43,956 nt of DNA from Bacillota bacterium (GTDB lineage: Bacteria; Bacillota; Clostridia; Peptostreptococcales; Acidaminobacteraceae): NCBI GenBank assembly GCA_024636005.1, contig JAGXHV010000034.1, forward strand, positions 1-43,956. Reading direction: 5' to 3'. Under the pieces are notes generated by a model that ran no database searches, was not told where the DNA came from, and was given only the letters and a program-made list of their open reading frames with translations. Shown piece after piece: positions 22,105 to 31,063 of the stretch. The position numbers and the translations under genes were made by a program. How positions within the stretch are numbered: the first letter of the stretch is position 1; every line of letters begins with the position of its first letter.

Positions 22105-23952
22105 ATGAAGAAATGGGTTCATAACGAAATTTTAATAAAAATGGTGTTTGTACTTGGTGTGGTAGCCTCACTTTGGGTGAAAGCATCATACCTTCATTAC
22201 TCAATAGGACTCAGTCCTGAACTTATAATAGGAAGAGTTCATATACTGCTTGCTCTCAGCGCACTGATTATAGTGTTTTTAAATAAATTGGTTTTTCAGA
22301 GGAAAGCGATTTACAGCCTTATTGTCACGGACATCATCGTGTCATTCGTTTTTTTTGCAGATACGGTCTATGGAAGGTATTATGGGATTCCACTGACCAT
22401 ACCGATTTTGTACCAACTGGGTTTTATGGATGATGTGGCGGGCAGCACTTTTTCACTGCTTCGCGCAAAGGACTTGATCTTTGTGGTGACTATACCTGTT
22501 TTGATCACCTATGCGTTTTATTTCAGAAAGACTTTAAAGGAAAAGAATACCTGGAAACGAAATGTGCTTATTGCGATTTTGCTCGTGGCATCTGTAATCG
22601 GATTCAAATGGACTGCCAGTGATGTGAATAGAATGCACCACGCCTATGAACGGAAGAATATCGCAAAGGATCTCGGCGTATATTATTTTCATGGTTACGA
22701 TATTGTGGATTTTGCCAAAAACAAATGGTTCACCAGCACCTCTATGGATGAAGCAGAGCTGCAGGTCATAACCGATTACCTCTTGGCAAAGCCATCGGGA
22801 CCTGGTCCTGTGGCACTTTATGATGCCGATATGAACCTTGTCATCATACAAGTGGAAGCCATGCAAGAATTTGTGGTCGACCTGGAGATAGAGGGAGAAA
22901 TGGTGACTCCTTTTCTGAACAAACTGAAAGAAGATGCCCTTTACTTTGAGAATATTTACCACCAGGTTGCAGCAGGGAACACTTCCGATGCTGAATTCCT
23001 GCTCAATGTTGGACTTCACCCGGCTCCTGTAGGGGCAGTGAATTATCTCCATGCGACCAATAAGTTCATCACACTTGGAGAACTTTTAAAGGCCAAAAGT
23101 TATGAGAACACTGGTTTCCACGGATATCAGGCGAGTTTTTGGAACCGTGAGGTCGTCTATAGCAATTACATGTTCGATGATTTCATCAGCAAGGAAGATT
23201 TCGAGCTTGATGAAATTGTGGGATGGGCCATCAGCGACGTGTCATTTTACAGACAGGCTATGGATGTATCCATTCAAAACAGCCCGTTTTATAGTTTTCT
23301 GGTGACACTTTCAAGTCATCACCCTTATGATGCTTTCATAGGATATGAGCCATTTACAGGCGAATATGAAAATACACAGGTAGGCAATTATCTTAAAAGC
23401 ATGCGCTATGTGGACGAATCGATAGAAGGTTTGTTTGAACGACTGGAGACTGAAGGCGTACTGGAAGAGACCATCGTTGTGATCTATGGAGATCATTCCG
23501 GGCTTTACCAAGATCAAAAGGCAGCATTATCAGGACTTCTAGGTCTGAGCGACCACTACGTCGCATGGGAAAGCATCCAGAAGGTACCGCTTTGGATTGT
23601 GATGCCGGAAGCCGCAAAGACTGGGACCATTTCCAAAACTGGAGGACAAGTGGATATCCTCCCGACCATCCTTGACATCATGGGACTTGAACATCCACTG
23701 ACACTTGGAGAATCCCTTTTGGTTGAGGGACCAGGTTATGCCATCAAGAGAGATGGTTCCATTTTCACAGACGATTACTATTACAACAACAATGAAGACA
23801 GACTATATGATCTGAAGAGCTATGAACCAGTAGAGATCACTGAGTCAATGAAGGAACACCTTGAAATGATCAAAATGGACCTTAAAGTTTCAGATCTGAT
23901 TCTGAAGAAGAATCTGTTCAATAATGAAGAGTTTATGAAGTTGGTTGAATGA
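22105..23952 (+). CDS. LTA synthase-like sulfatase-family membrane enzyme
   Basis: The 615-aa protein has five N-terminal transmembrane helices (to about residue 170) and an extracellular alkaline-phosphatase/sulfatase-fold domain. LtaS enzymes transfer glycerol phosphate from phosphatidylglycerol to a growing polymer. The nucleophile position is Thr293 in AAGNTSDAEFLLN, and metal ligands are suggested by IQVEAMQEF and VIYGDHSG. It heads a tightly packed run of cell-wall polymer genes; the next gene starts two bases after its stop. It may make lipoteichoic acid or decorate the secondary polymer with glycerol phosphate. GGAGAATAGG precedes the ATG. Confidence 0.88.
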   Translation: MKKWVHNEILIKMVFVLGVVASLWVKASYLHYSIGLSPELIIGRVHILLALSALIIVFLNKLVFQRKAIYSLIVTDIIVSFVFFADTVYGRYYGIPLTIPILYQLGFMDDVAGSTFSLLRAKDLIFVVTIPVLITYAFYFRKTLKEKNTWKRNVLIAILLVASVIGFKWTASDVNRMHHAYERKNIAKDLGVYYFHGYDIVDFAKNKWFTSTSMDEAELQVITDYLLAKPSGPGPVALYDADMNLVIIQVEAMQEFVVDLEIEGEMVTPFLNKLKEDALYFENIYHQVAAGNTSDAEFLLNVGLHPAPVGAVNYLHATNKFITLGELLKAKSYENTGFHGYQASFWNREVVYSNYMFDDFISKEDFELDEIVGWAISDVSFYRQAMDVSIQNSPFYSFLVTLSSHHPYDAFIGYEPFTGEYENTQVGNYLKSMRYVDESIEGLFERLETEGVLEETIVVIYGDHSGLYQDQKAALSGLLGLSDHYVAWESIQKVPLWIVMPEAAKTGTISKTGGQVDILPTILDIMGLEHPLTLGESLLVEGPGYAIKRDGSIFTDDYYYNNNEDRLYDLKSYEPVEITESMKEHLEMIKMDLKVSDLILKKNLFNNEEFMKLVE

Positions 23953-23953
23953 T

Positions 23954-25477
23954 ATGATGAAAAAGGATTTTAGAGAGTATAGTGTGCTTGCCATTATGAT
24001 CGGCACCACACTTTTCGGAAAAATGCTCGGCATGGTAAGAGACATGCTCATTGCGAACGACTATGGCATTTCCTATGAGGCGGATGCTTTTTTCGTCGCA
24101 TCCAGAATACCGAACAATTTCTTCGATTTCGCTCTCAGTGCAGCCGTGGTATCGACGTTCATACCGATTTTCAACCGGATCATGCATAGGGAAGGCAAAG
24201 CGGAAGCGTTCAAGTATGCCAGTCATTTCCTTTCTTTTGCGATGGCGATCGCTGCGGTGGTCAGTGGTATTTTGATTGTTTTTCCGGGACCGATCGTATC
24301 TGTTTTCGGACCAGGACTCAGTGAGGAAGCGGTAAAGCTCGCCACGACTTTGACGCAGTACATGGCACCTGTGGTGATCTTTGCGACAGTCACCTTCACC
24401 TATGTAGGTTTGATGCAGTCATTTTCACATTTCACATTGCCTTCTGCCATCAGTATCTTCTCTAACCTTGTGGTCATACTCTATCTGATATTTCTGAATC
24501 CAAGATTCGGACTTTATGGTCTTGCGGTCGCCTTTTCTCTCGGGTGGTTCATACAGGCTCTGGTTCAGATGCCTATGATGAAAAAGGAAGGGTTTGTTTT
24601 TAAACCTGCACTTCATTTGAAAAGTGAGGCGATGAGAGATACTCTGAAAATGACAGGTCCTGTACTCGTGAGCACCTGGGCACAGCCGGTGAATGCGATG
24701 ATCATCACAATACTGGCCAGCTTCTACGCCGGGGGTGTCTCGCTCATGGAATATGCCAACAGGGTCTATATCATTATTTCTGGTGTACTCATTTACACCA
24801 TTACCAATTATATATTTCCGAAGCTGTCAAAGACATTTTCCTCCGACAATCATGTCGCTTTCATGGGTGTCGTTCAAAGAAGTGTCATTCTTTTCCTATA
24901 CTTCGGCATACCAATAGTCTTTTTGGTGACGCTCTACAGTGGTGAAACTGTTCAGATTCTTTTTCTGAGAGGTGCATTTACAGAGCATGCCGCCGAGACG
25001 ACCAGTGTCATACTCATCTTTTTCATATGGGGTTTGATTGGCCTCGGCATCAAAGAGATACTGAACCGCGTTTATTTCGCAATGGGTAACACCAAATTAC
25101 CACTCATCATCACTGTGATCGGCATACTCATCAACATTCCCCTCAGTTTGCTGCTCAGCAGTTTAATGGGACTTAACGGACTCGCACTCGCATCGACGAT
25201 TTCCATGACACTGGTCACAGTGGTTATGATGGTTGTCGCCATGAGACAGAACATTGTGAGCAAGGTGGGGGCTCTGGTGAGGACCCTCTCGAAAATATTC
25301 ATGGTGGATTTGGCACTATTTTTAGCCTTCAGTCTACTTGGCGTCACTTTTGGAGACAGGCTTTTAGCGCTTCTGGTGGAACTTATATTTAAAGCGGGAG
25401 TGTTCATGGCACTTCATGTGTTGATCCTCCGAATGCTTAAAATAGGCATACCAGTTATTCAAATGAGGGAGTTATAA
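23954..25477 (+). CDS. murJ: MurJ/MviN family lipid flippase
   Basis: The 507-aa protein has fourteen predicted helices of the MOP superfamily. Typical sequence includes FGKMLGMVRDMLIANDYG at the N-terminus, the RIPNNFFDFALSAA loop and GLMQSFSHFTLPSAISI. MurJ flips lipid II. In a polymer cluster such a copy may instead, or also, flip the polymer lipid-linked unit. The start is ATG 23954 or 23957. There is no good ribosome binding site, so it probably relies on coupling with the sulfatase gene ending two bases earlier. It is followed directly by an O-antigen-ligase-like gene. Confidence 0.9.
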   Translation: MMKKDFREYSVLAIMIGTTLFGKMLGMVRDMLIANDYGISYEADAFFVASRIPNNFFDFALSAAVVSTFIPIFNRIMHREGKAEAFKYASHFLSFAMAIAAVVSGILIVFPGPIVSVFGPGLSEEAVKLATTLTQYMAPVVIFATVTFTYVGLMQSFSHFTLPSAISIFSNLVVILYLIFLNPRFGLYGLAVAFSLGWFIQALVQMPMMKKEGFVFKPALHLKSEAMRDTLKMTGPVLVSTWAQPVNAMIITILASFYAGGVSLMEYANRVYIIISGVLIYTITNYIFPKLSKTFSSDNHVAFMGVVQRSVILFLYFGIPIVFLVTLYSGETVQILFLRGAFTEHAAETTSVILIFFIWGLIGLGIKEILNRVYFAMGNTKLPLIITVIGILINIPLSLLLSSLMGLNGLALASTISMTLVTVVMMVVAMRQNIVSKVGALVRTLSKIFMVDLALFLAFSLLGVTFGDRLLALLVELIFKAGVFMALHVLILRMLKIGIPVIQMREL

Positions 25478-25478
25478 T

Positions 25479-26939
25479 ATGGAATCTGTTTTTCTGAAAC
25501 TTGGCATGAGACTAGTGCATGGCATACGGGATGCTTATGAAAAAAGTGCGACATTCAGAGGGATCAATCATCTGAAAACAGCACTGACGAACATACTTGC
25601 CAACAGCATGATCTTAAGGTGGTTATCTGACAATTCTGGACTTGAAAGTGATTTCAGGAAGAGTTTTGTGAGTTCACTTACTTTTGAAAGTAAAAAGTCG
25701 ACACTTAATCACTTTCTACTAAGCAGTATACTGCTCAGGTTCTTCCTTGATCGAAGGGTGCTTTCAGTGCTGGTCTTTATACAGATTTTTTCGTATATTT
25801 TTCTTCCGACGCCGCTGAACGTACTTTTATCAGTAGGCCTTGTGGCAATGATGTTTTTGAGAAGATGGATTTATGAGGAAGTCAATAGGCCTAAAAATCT
25901 GGTGGTTGTCGGACTTTATCTTCTGATGCTCTTTTTCATTGTGAGTTATTTGTTCAGTCCCATCCAAGGAGACGGACTGACTATTTTGATCATCTATATT
26001 GCAACACTGCTGTTTGCAGCGACTTTACTGGGAACATTTGGTGACAGACGTTTCCTTGAGCAGATGATGCATCTGTTTGCAGGAATTGTTCTACTCGTGG
26101 GGCTTCACGGTATATATCAGCGCATAGTTGGCGTTCCTGTAGATCCTGCGTGGCTTGATGAAAGTGCCGGTGGATCTGGCATCAGAATCTACAGTGTTTT
26201 CGGAAATCCAAACGTGTTCGGGGAGTTTCTGGTCCTTTTGCTTCCAATCGTTTTCGCTGGTTTCAATACCTTCAAAAACAAATGGATCAAACTGATCTAT
26301 GCTGGAATTTTCGCAATCGGCGCTCTGAATGTATTGTTGACACTCTCAAGAGGGTCGATGCTCAGCCTGGGATTTGCGATTGTTCTGATCATTATCTTTA
26401 AAGATAGAAAATATTTGCCGCTTTTGGTTTTGGGGGCATTTATGAGTCCATACATTGTACCAGAATCTATCATTGACCGTATCATGACGGTATTTAGGGG
26501 AGGCGACACTTCGACGTCCTATCGTATGTCCATCTACACCGCATCAATTGACATGCTTAAAGATGGATTTGTGGAAGGGGTGGGGCTTGGCAATTTCAAA
26601 GTGCTGTATAAAGCCTATGCATATTCAGCCGCGAAATCTTTTCATGCCCACAACACACCACTCATGTTGTTCATAGAAATGGGGATCATGGGGATCGTGG
26701 CCTGGGGGTATTACGCCTTCATCTGGATGAGGGAAGTCTTTTCTGCGCAAAAGTGTAAAAACGCATACAGCTATTACGCTTTTGCTGCGTTTGCAGGCGT
26801 TGTTGGATGTTCCATCCAAGGGATGGTCGATCATATTTTCCACAATTACGACATTTTGTTCTTCTATATCATCGTGATGACTTTCGGAGTGATTGCGGCA
26901 AAAAATGCAAAGGACGTGGCAAATGAACAGGAAGATTAG
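25479..26939 (+). CDS. O-antigen ligase/polymerase-like membrane protein (WaaL/Wzy family)
   Basis: The 486-aa protein has about a dozen helices after an unusual N-terminal cytoplasmic stretch of roughly 90 residues. The Wzy_C/WaaL core is visible: FGNPNVFGEFLVLLLPI, LLTLSRGSMLSLG, and a large loop with GVGLGNFKVLYKAYAY and AKSFHAHNTPLMLFIEMG (family His/Asn region). These enzymes polymerise glycan repeats or attach them to an acceptor outside the membrane. In a Gram-positive this suggests ligation or polymerisation of the secondary wall polymer. The ATG follows the murJ stop by one base. The next gene overlaps its end by 17 bases. Confidence 0.85.
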   Translation: MESVFLKLGMRLVHGIRDAYEKSATFRGINHLKTALTNILANSMILRWLSDNSGLESDFRKSFVSSLTFESKKSTLNHFLLSSILLRFFLDRRVLSVLVFIQIFSYIFLPTPLNVLLSVGLVAMMFLRRWIYEEVNRPKNLVVVGLYLLMLFFIVSYLFSPIQGDGLTILIIYIATLLFAATLLGTFGDRRFLEQMMHLFAGIVLLVGLHGIYQRIVGVPVDPAWLDESAGGSGIRIYSVFGNPNVFGEFLVLLLPIVFAGFNTFKNKWIKLIYAGIFAIGALNVLLTLSRGSMLSLGFAIVLIIIFKDRKYLPLLVLGAFMSPYIVPESIIDRIMTVFRGGDTSTSYRMSIYTASIDMLKDGFVEGVGLGNFKVLYKAYAYSAAKSFHAHNTPLMLFIEMGIMGIVAWGYYAFIWMREVFSAQKCKNAYSYYAFAAFAGVVGCSIQGMVDHIFHNYDILFFYIIVMTFGVIAAKNAKDVANEQED

Positions 26940-27987
26940 AGTGATGCACATCATCTCGGATATGAATTTCGGTGGCGCTGGTCAATACCTGAGGTCGATT
27001 GTCGACGGGCTGGACAGGAAGGTGTTTGAGGTTACCGTGGTGATTCCGAGAGGCAGCATCCTGAGGCAATATATCAAAGAAAAAAACATTATCGAAGTGA
27101 ACGGCATGGCAGACAAATCTTTCAGCGTCGGGGGGACGATGTCCCTGGTGAAACCGATCAAAGATTTCAAACCTGATGTGGTCCATACACATGCTTCGTT
27201 ATCAGGAAGAATTGCAGCGCAGATGCTGGGAGTAAAAACCATTGTTTATACAAAACACACGCTCAGTGACCACTCAAATCCGGTGAAAAATAGTGTCAGA
27301 CTGTTTCTAAACAAAAGGCTGAGAGCGAAAGTGATTGCCATTTCAAATGCAGTGGAAATGAATCTTTTAGAGGAAGGGATCCAGGAAAGCGATATAGTGA
27401 AGATCTATAACGGAGTGAAGCCCGCTCATAATGTGAAGCCGGTGCATAACGAGGTCCCAGTGATCACGCTCGTCGGAAGACTCGAACCCATCAAAGGACA
27501 GATGCACATGATTGAGATTGTAAAAACATTGACGGCTAAAACCGCAAAGCCATTTTTAGTGCGTTTTGTGGGGGCGGGATCAATGGAAGCAAAGCTTAAA
27601 GCTGCAGTGGAGCTGGCAGGTATTCAGGTGGAATTTACAGGCCACGTCGAGGACATCGACAGCGTTTATGCGAAATCCGACATCATCGTGAACACATCGA
27701 ACTCTGAAGCACTCTCATATGCAGCCATCGAAGGCATGAGCATGAAAAAGCCTGTGGTCGCATTCGATTTGCCGGGCATCAATGAAGTCATCGATCATGA
27801 AAAGACAGGCTATCTGGTGGAGTTCAAAGACTATGAGACTTTCGCTGAAAAGCTGCTTAATCTAATCGAAAACCCCAAGCTCAGAAATCAAATGGGTGAA
27901 AAAGGGTATAATAAAATTCTGGAAGTCTTCACACTTGATAAAATGGTGAAGAAAATTGAAGCGTTTTACAAAGAGGAGGGCATATGA
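26923..27987 (+). CDS. Glycosyltransferase family 4 protein (first of two)
   Basis: The 354-aa protein has the GT-B fold. The N-terminal domain carries MHIISDMNFGGAGQYLRSIV and VVHTHASLSGRIAA. The C-terminal donor-binding domain has LVGRLEPIKGQ, FTGHVEDIDSVYAKSDIIVN and the E-x7-E motif region SEALSYAAIEGMSMKKPVVA. It likely adds a sugar from a nucleotide donor to the lipid-linked polymer unit on the cytoplasmic face. The start is ATG 26923, with AAAGGA upstream, overlapping the previous gene by 17 bases. The 3' end overlaps the next ATG (ATGA). Confidence 0.9.
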   Translation: MNRKIRVMHIISDMNFGGAGQYLRSIVDGLDRKVFEVTVVIPRGSILRQYIKEKNIIEVNGMADKSFSVGGTMSLVKPIKDFKPDVVHTHASLSGRIAAQMLGVKTIVYTKHTLSDHSNPVKNSVRLFLNKRLRAKVIAISNAVEMNLLEEGIQESDIVKIYNGVKPAHNVKPVHNEVPVITLVGRLEPIKGQMHMIEIVKTLTAKTAKPFLVRFVGAGSMEAKLKAAVELAGIQVEFTGHVEDIDSVYAKSDIIVNTSNSEALSYAAIEGMSMKKPVVAFDLPGINEVIDHEKTGYLVEFKDYETFAEKLLNLIENPKLRNQMGEKGYNKILEVFTLDKMVKKIEAFYKEEGI

Positions 27988-28478
27988 AAACCACTAAAAA
28001 ACCCGGAATGATTTTTGGGAAAATCAGTATCATAGATATCGCCATTGTCGCTTTAGCACTTGTGGTCGTGGCTTATGGTTTGTCTGTATTCACGAATAGA
28101 AGCGTCACTGGGGATCCGAGCAGTGTGAAAATACAGTATACCTTCGAGACGAACTCCGTCATCGAATCTTTCGGAGACCAGTTGTTTGTCGGAGCGGACC
28201 TTTATAATTCCAGCAGGAATCATTATTTGGGTAAACTCGTCTCTTTTGAGATCAAGCCGTATGAAGTGGAAGTGAAAAATCTTGAAAAAGGGGTCATAAC
28301 CAAAGAGGTCGTCCCTGAGCAATTTGTGGCGACGCTTGTCATTGAAGCGGATGCAGTCTCCGATGCCTATCATTACAGAGTGACGCAAGAAGACATCAAA
28401 ATCGGTGCTTCGATTCCGGTCAAAGGCAAAGGGTTTGCAAGTCTCGGGTATGTGGTTGGACTTAAGGAGGTGGAATAA
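27984..28478 (+). CDS. DUF4330 domain membrane protein (first of tandem pair)
   Basis: The 164-aa protein has one N-terminal transmembrane helix (about 15-36), preceded by the family start IFGKISIIDIAIVALAL, and an extracellular beta-rich domain. DUF4330 has no known function but recurs in cell-envelope glycan clusters of Clostridia. Its ATG overlaps the upstream glycosyltransferase stop by four bases, and its stop shares a base with the next ATG, so all three are coupled. It may be an accessory for export or ligation of the polymer (inference from position). Confidence 0.82.
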   Translation: MKTTKKPGMIFGKISIIDIAIVALALVVVAYGLSVFTNRSVTGDPSSVKIQYTFETNSVIESFGDQLFVGADLYNSSRNHYLGKLVSFEIKPYEVEVKNLEKGVITKEVVPEQFVATLVIEADAVSDAYHYRVTQEDIKIGASIPVKGKGFASLGYVVGLKEVE

Positions 28479-28951
28479 TGCGTAAATTAAACAGATTCGA
28501 TATCATCATCGCATTGTTCATTATTGGCGCACTTGTCATTCTTGGAATTAAAGTGTCAAATTTTAACACACCTACTGAACAACAGATCAGCACCACCATG
28601 AAACCTGCACTCGTCACTATTCAAATAGAAAATGTGAGAATCATGACGGTAGAAGGATTCAACGTTGGGGACATGGTGCTTTCAGACGAAACCAACAGCA
28701 TCATAGGACCAATTGAAAAAATTGAAGTGGAACCCTATAAAGACGATGTTGAAAAATTAAATGGAGAAGTTGTACTTGCGGAAGTACCGGACAAATATAC
28801 GATTTATATCACGGTCAGCGCACTCATGAGTGAACGTGAAACCGGATATTTTTCAGAAGGCATCACAGAAATAAAAGTCAATTCCGAACTAAAAATCTAT
28901 ACCAAGACGGTAGCACCTATTGGTAAAGTCAAGGAGATCGTTTGGCAATGA
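28478..28951 (+). CDS. DUF4330-like membrane protein (second of tandem pair)
   Basis: The 157-aa protein has the same layout as its neighbour: short cytoplasmic start KLNRFDIIIALFIIGALVIL, one helix, then a beta-rich extracellular domain. The strand IEKIEVEPYKDDVEKLNGEV parallels FEIKPYEVEVKNLEKGVIT of the first copy. Overall identity is low, so this is an old duplication or two subunits of one complex. AAGGAGG precedes the ATG. The stop overlaps the next glycosyltransferase ATG. Confidence 0.75.
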   Translation: MRKLNRFDIIIALFIIGALVILGIKVSNFNTPTEQQISTTMKPALVTIQIENVRIMTVEGFNVGDMVLSDETNSIIGPIEKIEVEPYKDDVEKLNGEVVLAEVPDKYTIYITVSALMSERETGYFSEGITEIKVNSELKIYTKTVAPIGKVKEIVWQ

Positions 28952-29982
28952 AAAAAATAATGCAATGTTTGATGGGTCTTGACATCGGTGGAGCAGAGAC
29001 ACATGTGGTGGAACTTTCAAAAGGACTGGTGGCCAGAGGCTATGAAGTTATGGTCGCCTCAAATGGTGGGCTTTACGAAAAAGAGTTGATTGAGGCTGGT
29101 GTGCAGGTTGTTACCATACCGATGCACAGCAAAAATCCTGTATATGTCCTCAAATCACTAACACTTCTGTACAGTCACATCAGGTCGTTCAAACCCGATG
29201 TGGTGCATGCGCATGCAAGAATTCCAGCTCTTTATGTCAGCATTATGAAAAAACTTCTGAAGTTCAAAATGATGACTACTGTGCATGGCAATTTCAAAAT
29301 CAACTGGGTACTCAAAAAAATCACCCAATGGGGTGAAGAGATTTTTGTGGTCAGTGAAGACATCGAAACTTATTTGCGTGAAAACTATGATTTGAAAGGT
29401 GCAACCATCTATCAAACTATCAATGGCATAGATACCGAAAAGTTTAAAAGGGATGCGGTAATATATCCTTATAAAAGATTGATTCATGTAAGTAGACTCG
29501 AAAAGGACACCAGTAAAATGGCTGGACTGCTCATCGGACTAGCAGCCGAAACCGATCTTGAGATCACCATAGTGGGTGGGGGTGAGATGCTGTCCGAACT
29601 CAAATCACGCGGTGTGGGACTTGCCAACTTAAGCTTTACCGGTCCGACGGATCAGGTTGAGGAGATGCTAAGGCAGGCGGATATTTTTGTGGGCATTTCT
29701 CGCGCGGCACTCGAAGCCATGAGCATGAACATGCCTGTGGTCTTGTCGGGAGAATACGGTGCGATGGGCATTCTTACCACGGACAAGCTTGAAACAGCAA
29801 TCAGTAATAATTTTACAGCTCGGGTCAAGACGGAGCTCCAGTTTGATGAGTTGAAGAAGGACATTGAAGCGTTAAGACTCATGCCGCCCCAGGCATTTGA
29901 ATGGGAACGTGAATTCACCGAAAAGCATTATTCGGTTGGAAAAATGGTCGACGATTATGTCGGGGTGTACGCCAATGTCTAA
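28948..29982 (+). CDS. Glycosyltransferase family 4 protein (second of two)
   Basis: The 344-aa GT-B enzyme has MQCLMGLDIGGAETHVVELSKGL at the N-terminus, HAHARIPALYVSIMKK, then a donor domain with HVSRLEKDTSKMAGLLIGL, FTGPTDQVEEMLRQADIFVG and the acidic ISRAALEAMSMNMPVVLSG region. It should act in the same polymer pathway as the first glycosyltransferase. The ATG at 28948 overlaps the upstream stop (ATGA), with AAGGAG eleven bases before it. The 3' end overlaps csaB by 8 bases. Sugar donor and acceptor are unknown. Confidence 0.9.
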   Translation: MKKIMQCLMGLDIGGAETHVVELSKGLVARGYEVMVASNGGLYEKELIEAGVQVVTIPMHSKNPVYVLKSLTLLYSHIRSFKPDVVHAHARIPALYVSIMKKLLKFKMMTTVHGNFKINWVLKKITQWGEEIFVVSEDIETYLRENYDLKGATIYQTINGIDTEKFKRDAVIYPYKRLIHVSRLEKDTSKMAGLLIGLAAETDLEITIVGGGEMLSELKSRGVGLANLSFTGPTDQVEEMLRQADIFVGISRAALEAMSMNMPVVLSGEYGAMGILTTDKLETAISNNFTARVKTELQFDELKKDIEALRLMPPQAFEWEREFTEKHYSVGKMVDDYVGVYANV

Positions 29983-30997
29983 GAATATATTAATCATTGG
30001 CTATTATGGTTCCGACAATCTCGGTGATGAGCTTTTGCTTAAGGAGACACTTAAACTTATAACGCCCTACGTCAATCGCTCAAACATTAAAGTGCTCTCC
30101 TATCATGTGGACCAAACTAAGAAGTTACATGGTGTTGAAGGCGTCAGTAGAAACAAGCCATTTAAGATACTCCGTGCGATACGGGGTGCGGATATCATCA
30201 TTGGCGGTGGTGGCAGCATGCTACAAAATGTGACTTCCAACCGCAGTTTGATGTACTATTTGTCACTCATCAATTTCGGACTGATGCTGGGGAAAAAAGT
30301 GGTTCTACTTGGCAATGGCATCGGACCAATCAATGGTGGATTCCAAACTAGACTCGTCAAACGCACACTTGACCGGATCGATTATCTCCACCTCAGAGAT
30401 AAGGATTCCTACGACTGGATTGATGGCAGTCAAAAGGCGCATATTCACCTCGGCCAGGATTTGGCACTTGAAAATGTCGCATCAAATGCCGATATTAAAC
30501 GTAACAACGTCATTATCAATCTCAGAATGTGGAAAAGTGTGGAGTCTTTGCAGGCGGTAGTGAAACCGTTCATTCAATATGTTGAGAAAAAAGAATATAC
30601 TGTCACTTGCCTCAGCATGCAAGACGGCAATGATGACAAAGCCATGGCAGATCTCGGGCATGTCAAGAGATTTGAAACCCTTGAAGCACTGGAGGAAGAA
30701 GTACGGACCTCAAGATTTGCGATAGCCATGCGCCTTCACACCTTGATTCTATGTTCAAATTTTGGTGTACCGTTTATAGGACTCTCTTATGATCCCAAAG
30801 TCAGCACCTTTTGCAGACAGATGGATATGCCATACTACGATTCTTTCGAATCTCTCAGTTTTCAGGATCTCGTAAAGTCATTCGATCTTCTGGAAGCCAA
30901 TGAAACCGTTTATGTGTCAGACCTTCAGGAGAAAATGTCCGTAATCGATAAAAAAACAAATCCACTGAAATCATTTCTGTGCAACTTGCTTGAATAG
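29975..30997 (+). CDS. csaB: Polysaccharide pyruvyl transferase CsaB
   Basis: CsaB transfers a ketal pyruvate from phosphoenolpyruvate onto the secondary cell-wall polymer, creating the ligand recognised by SLH domains. The 340-aa soluble protein starts with ILIIGYYGSDNLGDELLLKETLK, contains IIIGGGGSMLQNVTSNRSLMYYL and VVLLGNGIGPINGG, and has the late conserved block FAIAMRLHTLILCSNFGVPFIGLSYDPKV. The ATG at 29975 overlaps the upstream glycosyltransferase by 8 bases. An SLH protein gene follows 66 bases later, which strongly supports the assignment. Confidence 0.92.
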   Translation: MSKNILIIGYYGSDNLGDELLLKETLKLITPYVNRSNIKVLSYHVDQTKKLHGVEGVSRNKPFKILRAIRGADIIIGGGGSMLQNVTSNRSLMYYLSLINFGLMLGKKVVLLGNGIGPINGGFQTRLVKRTLDRIDYLHLRDKDSYDWIDGSQKAHIHLGQDLALENVASNADIKRNNVIINLRMWKSVESLQAVVKPFIQYVEKKEYTVTCLSMQDGNDDKAMADLGHVKRFETLEALEEEVRTSRFAIAMRLHTLILCSNFGVPFIGLSYDPKVSTFCRQMDMPYYDSFESLSFQDLVKSFDLLEANETVYVSDLQEKMSVIDKKTNPLKSFLCNLLE

Positions 30998-31012
30998 TTT
31001 TGTTTTGATTCG

Positions 31013-31021
31013 TGATATAAT
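31013..31021 (+). promoter_or_regulatory. Extended -10 promoter of the SLH protein gene
   Basis: TGATATAAT (TATAAT at 31016-31021) lies 42 bases before the ATG. The -35 is weak (TTGAAT at 30990, 20-base spacing). Confidence 0.55.
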
Positions 31022-31063
31022 GTGATGATTTTATTAATAATACAATAAATTTAGGGGGAAACA

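Noticed and set aside
22534-23052. 172-codon minus-strand frame opposite the LtaS-like gene
   Set aside because: It is antisense shadow of a well-supported coding frame with unlikely composition and no promoter.
25479-26939. O-antigen ligase as evidence for a Gram-negative with lipopolysaccharide
   Set aside because: No LPS genes are present, and CsaB, SLH domains and an LtaS-like enzyme point to a Gram-positive wall polymer; the fold is shared by polymerases and ligases of many glycans.
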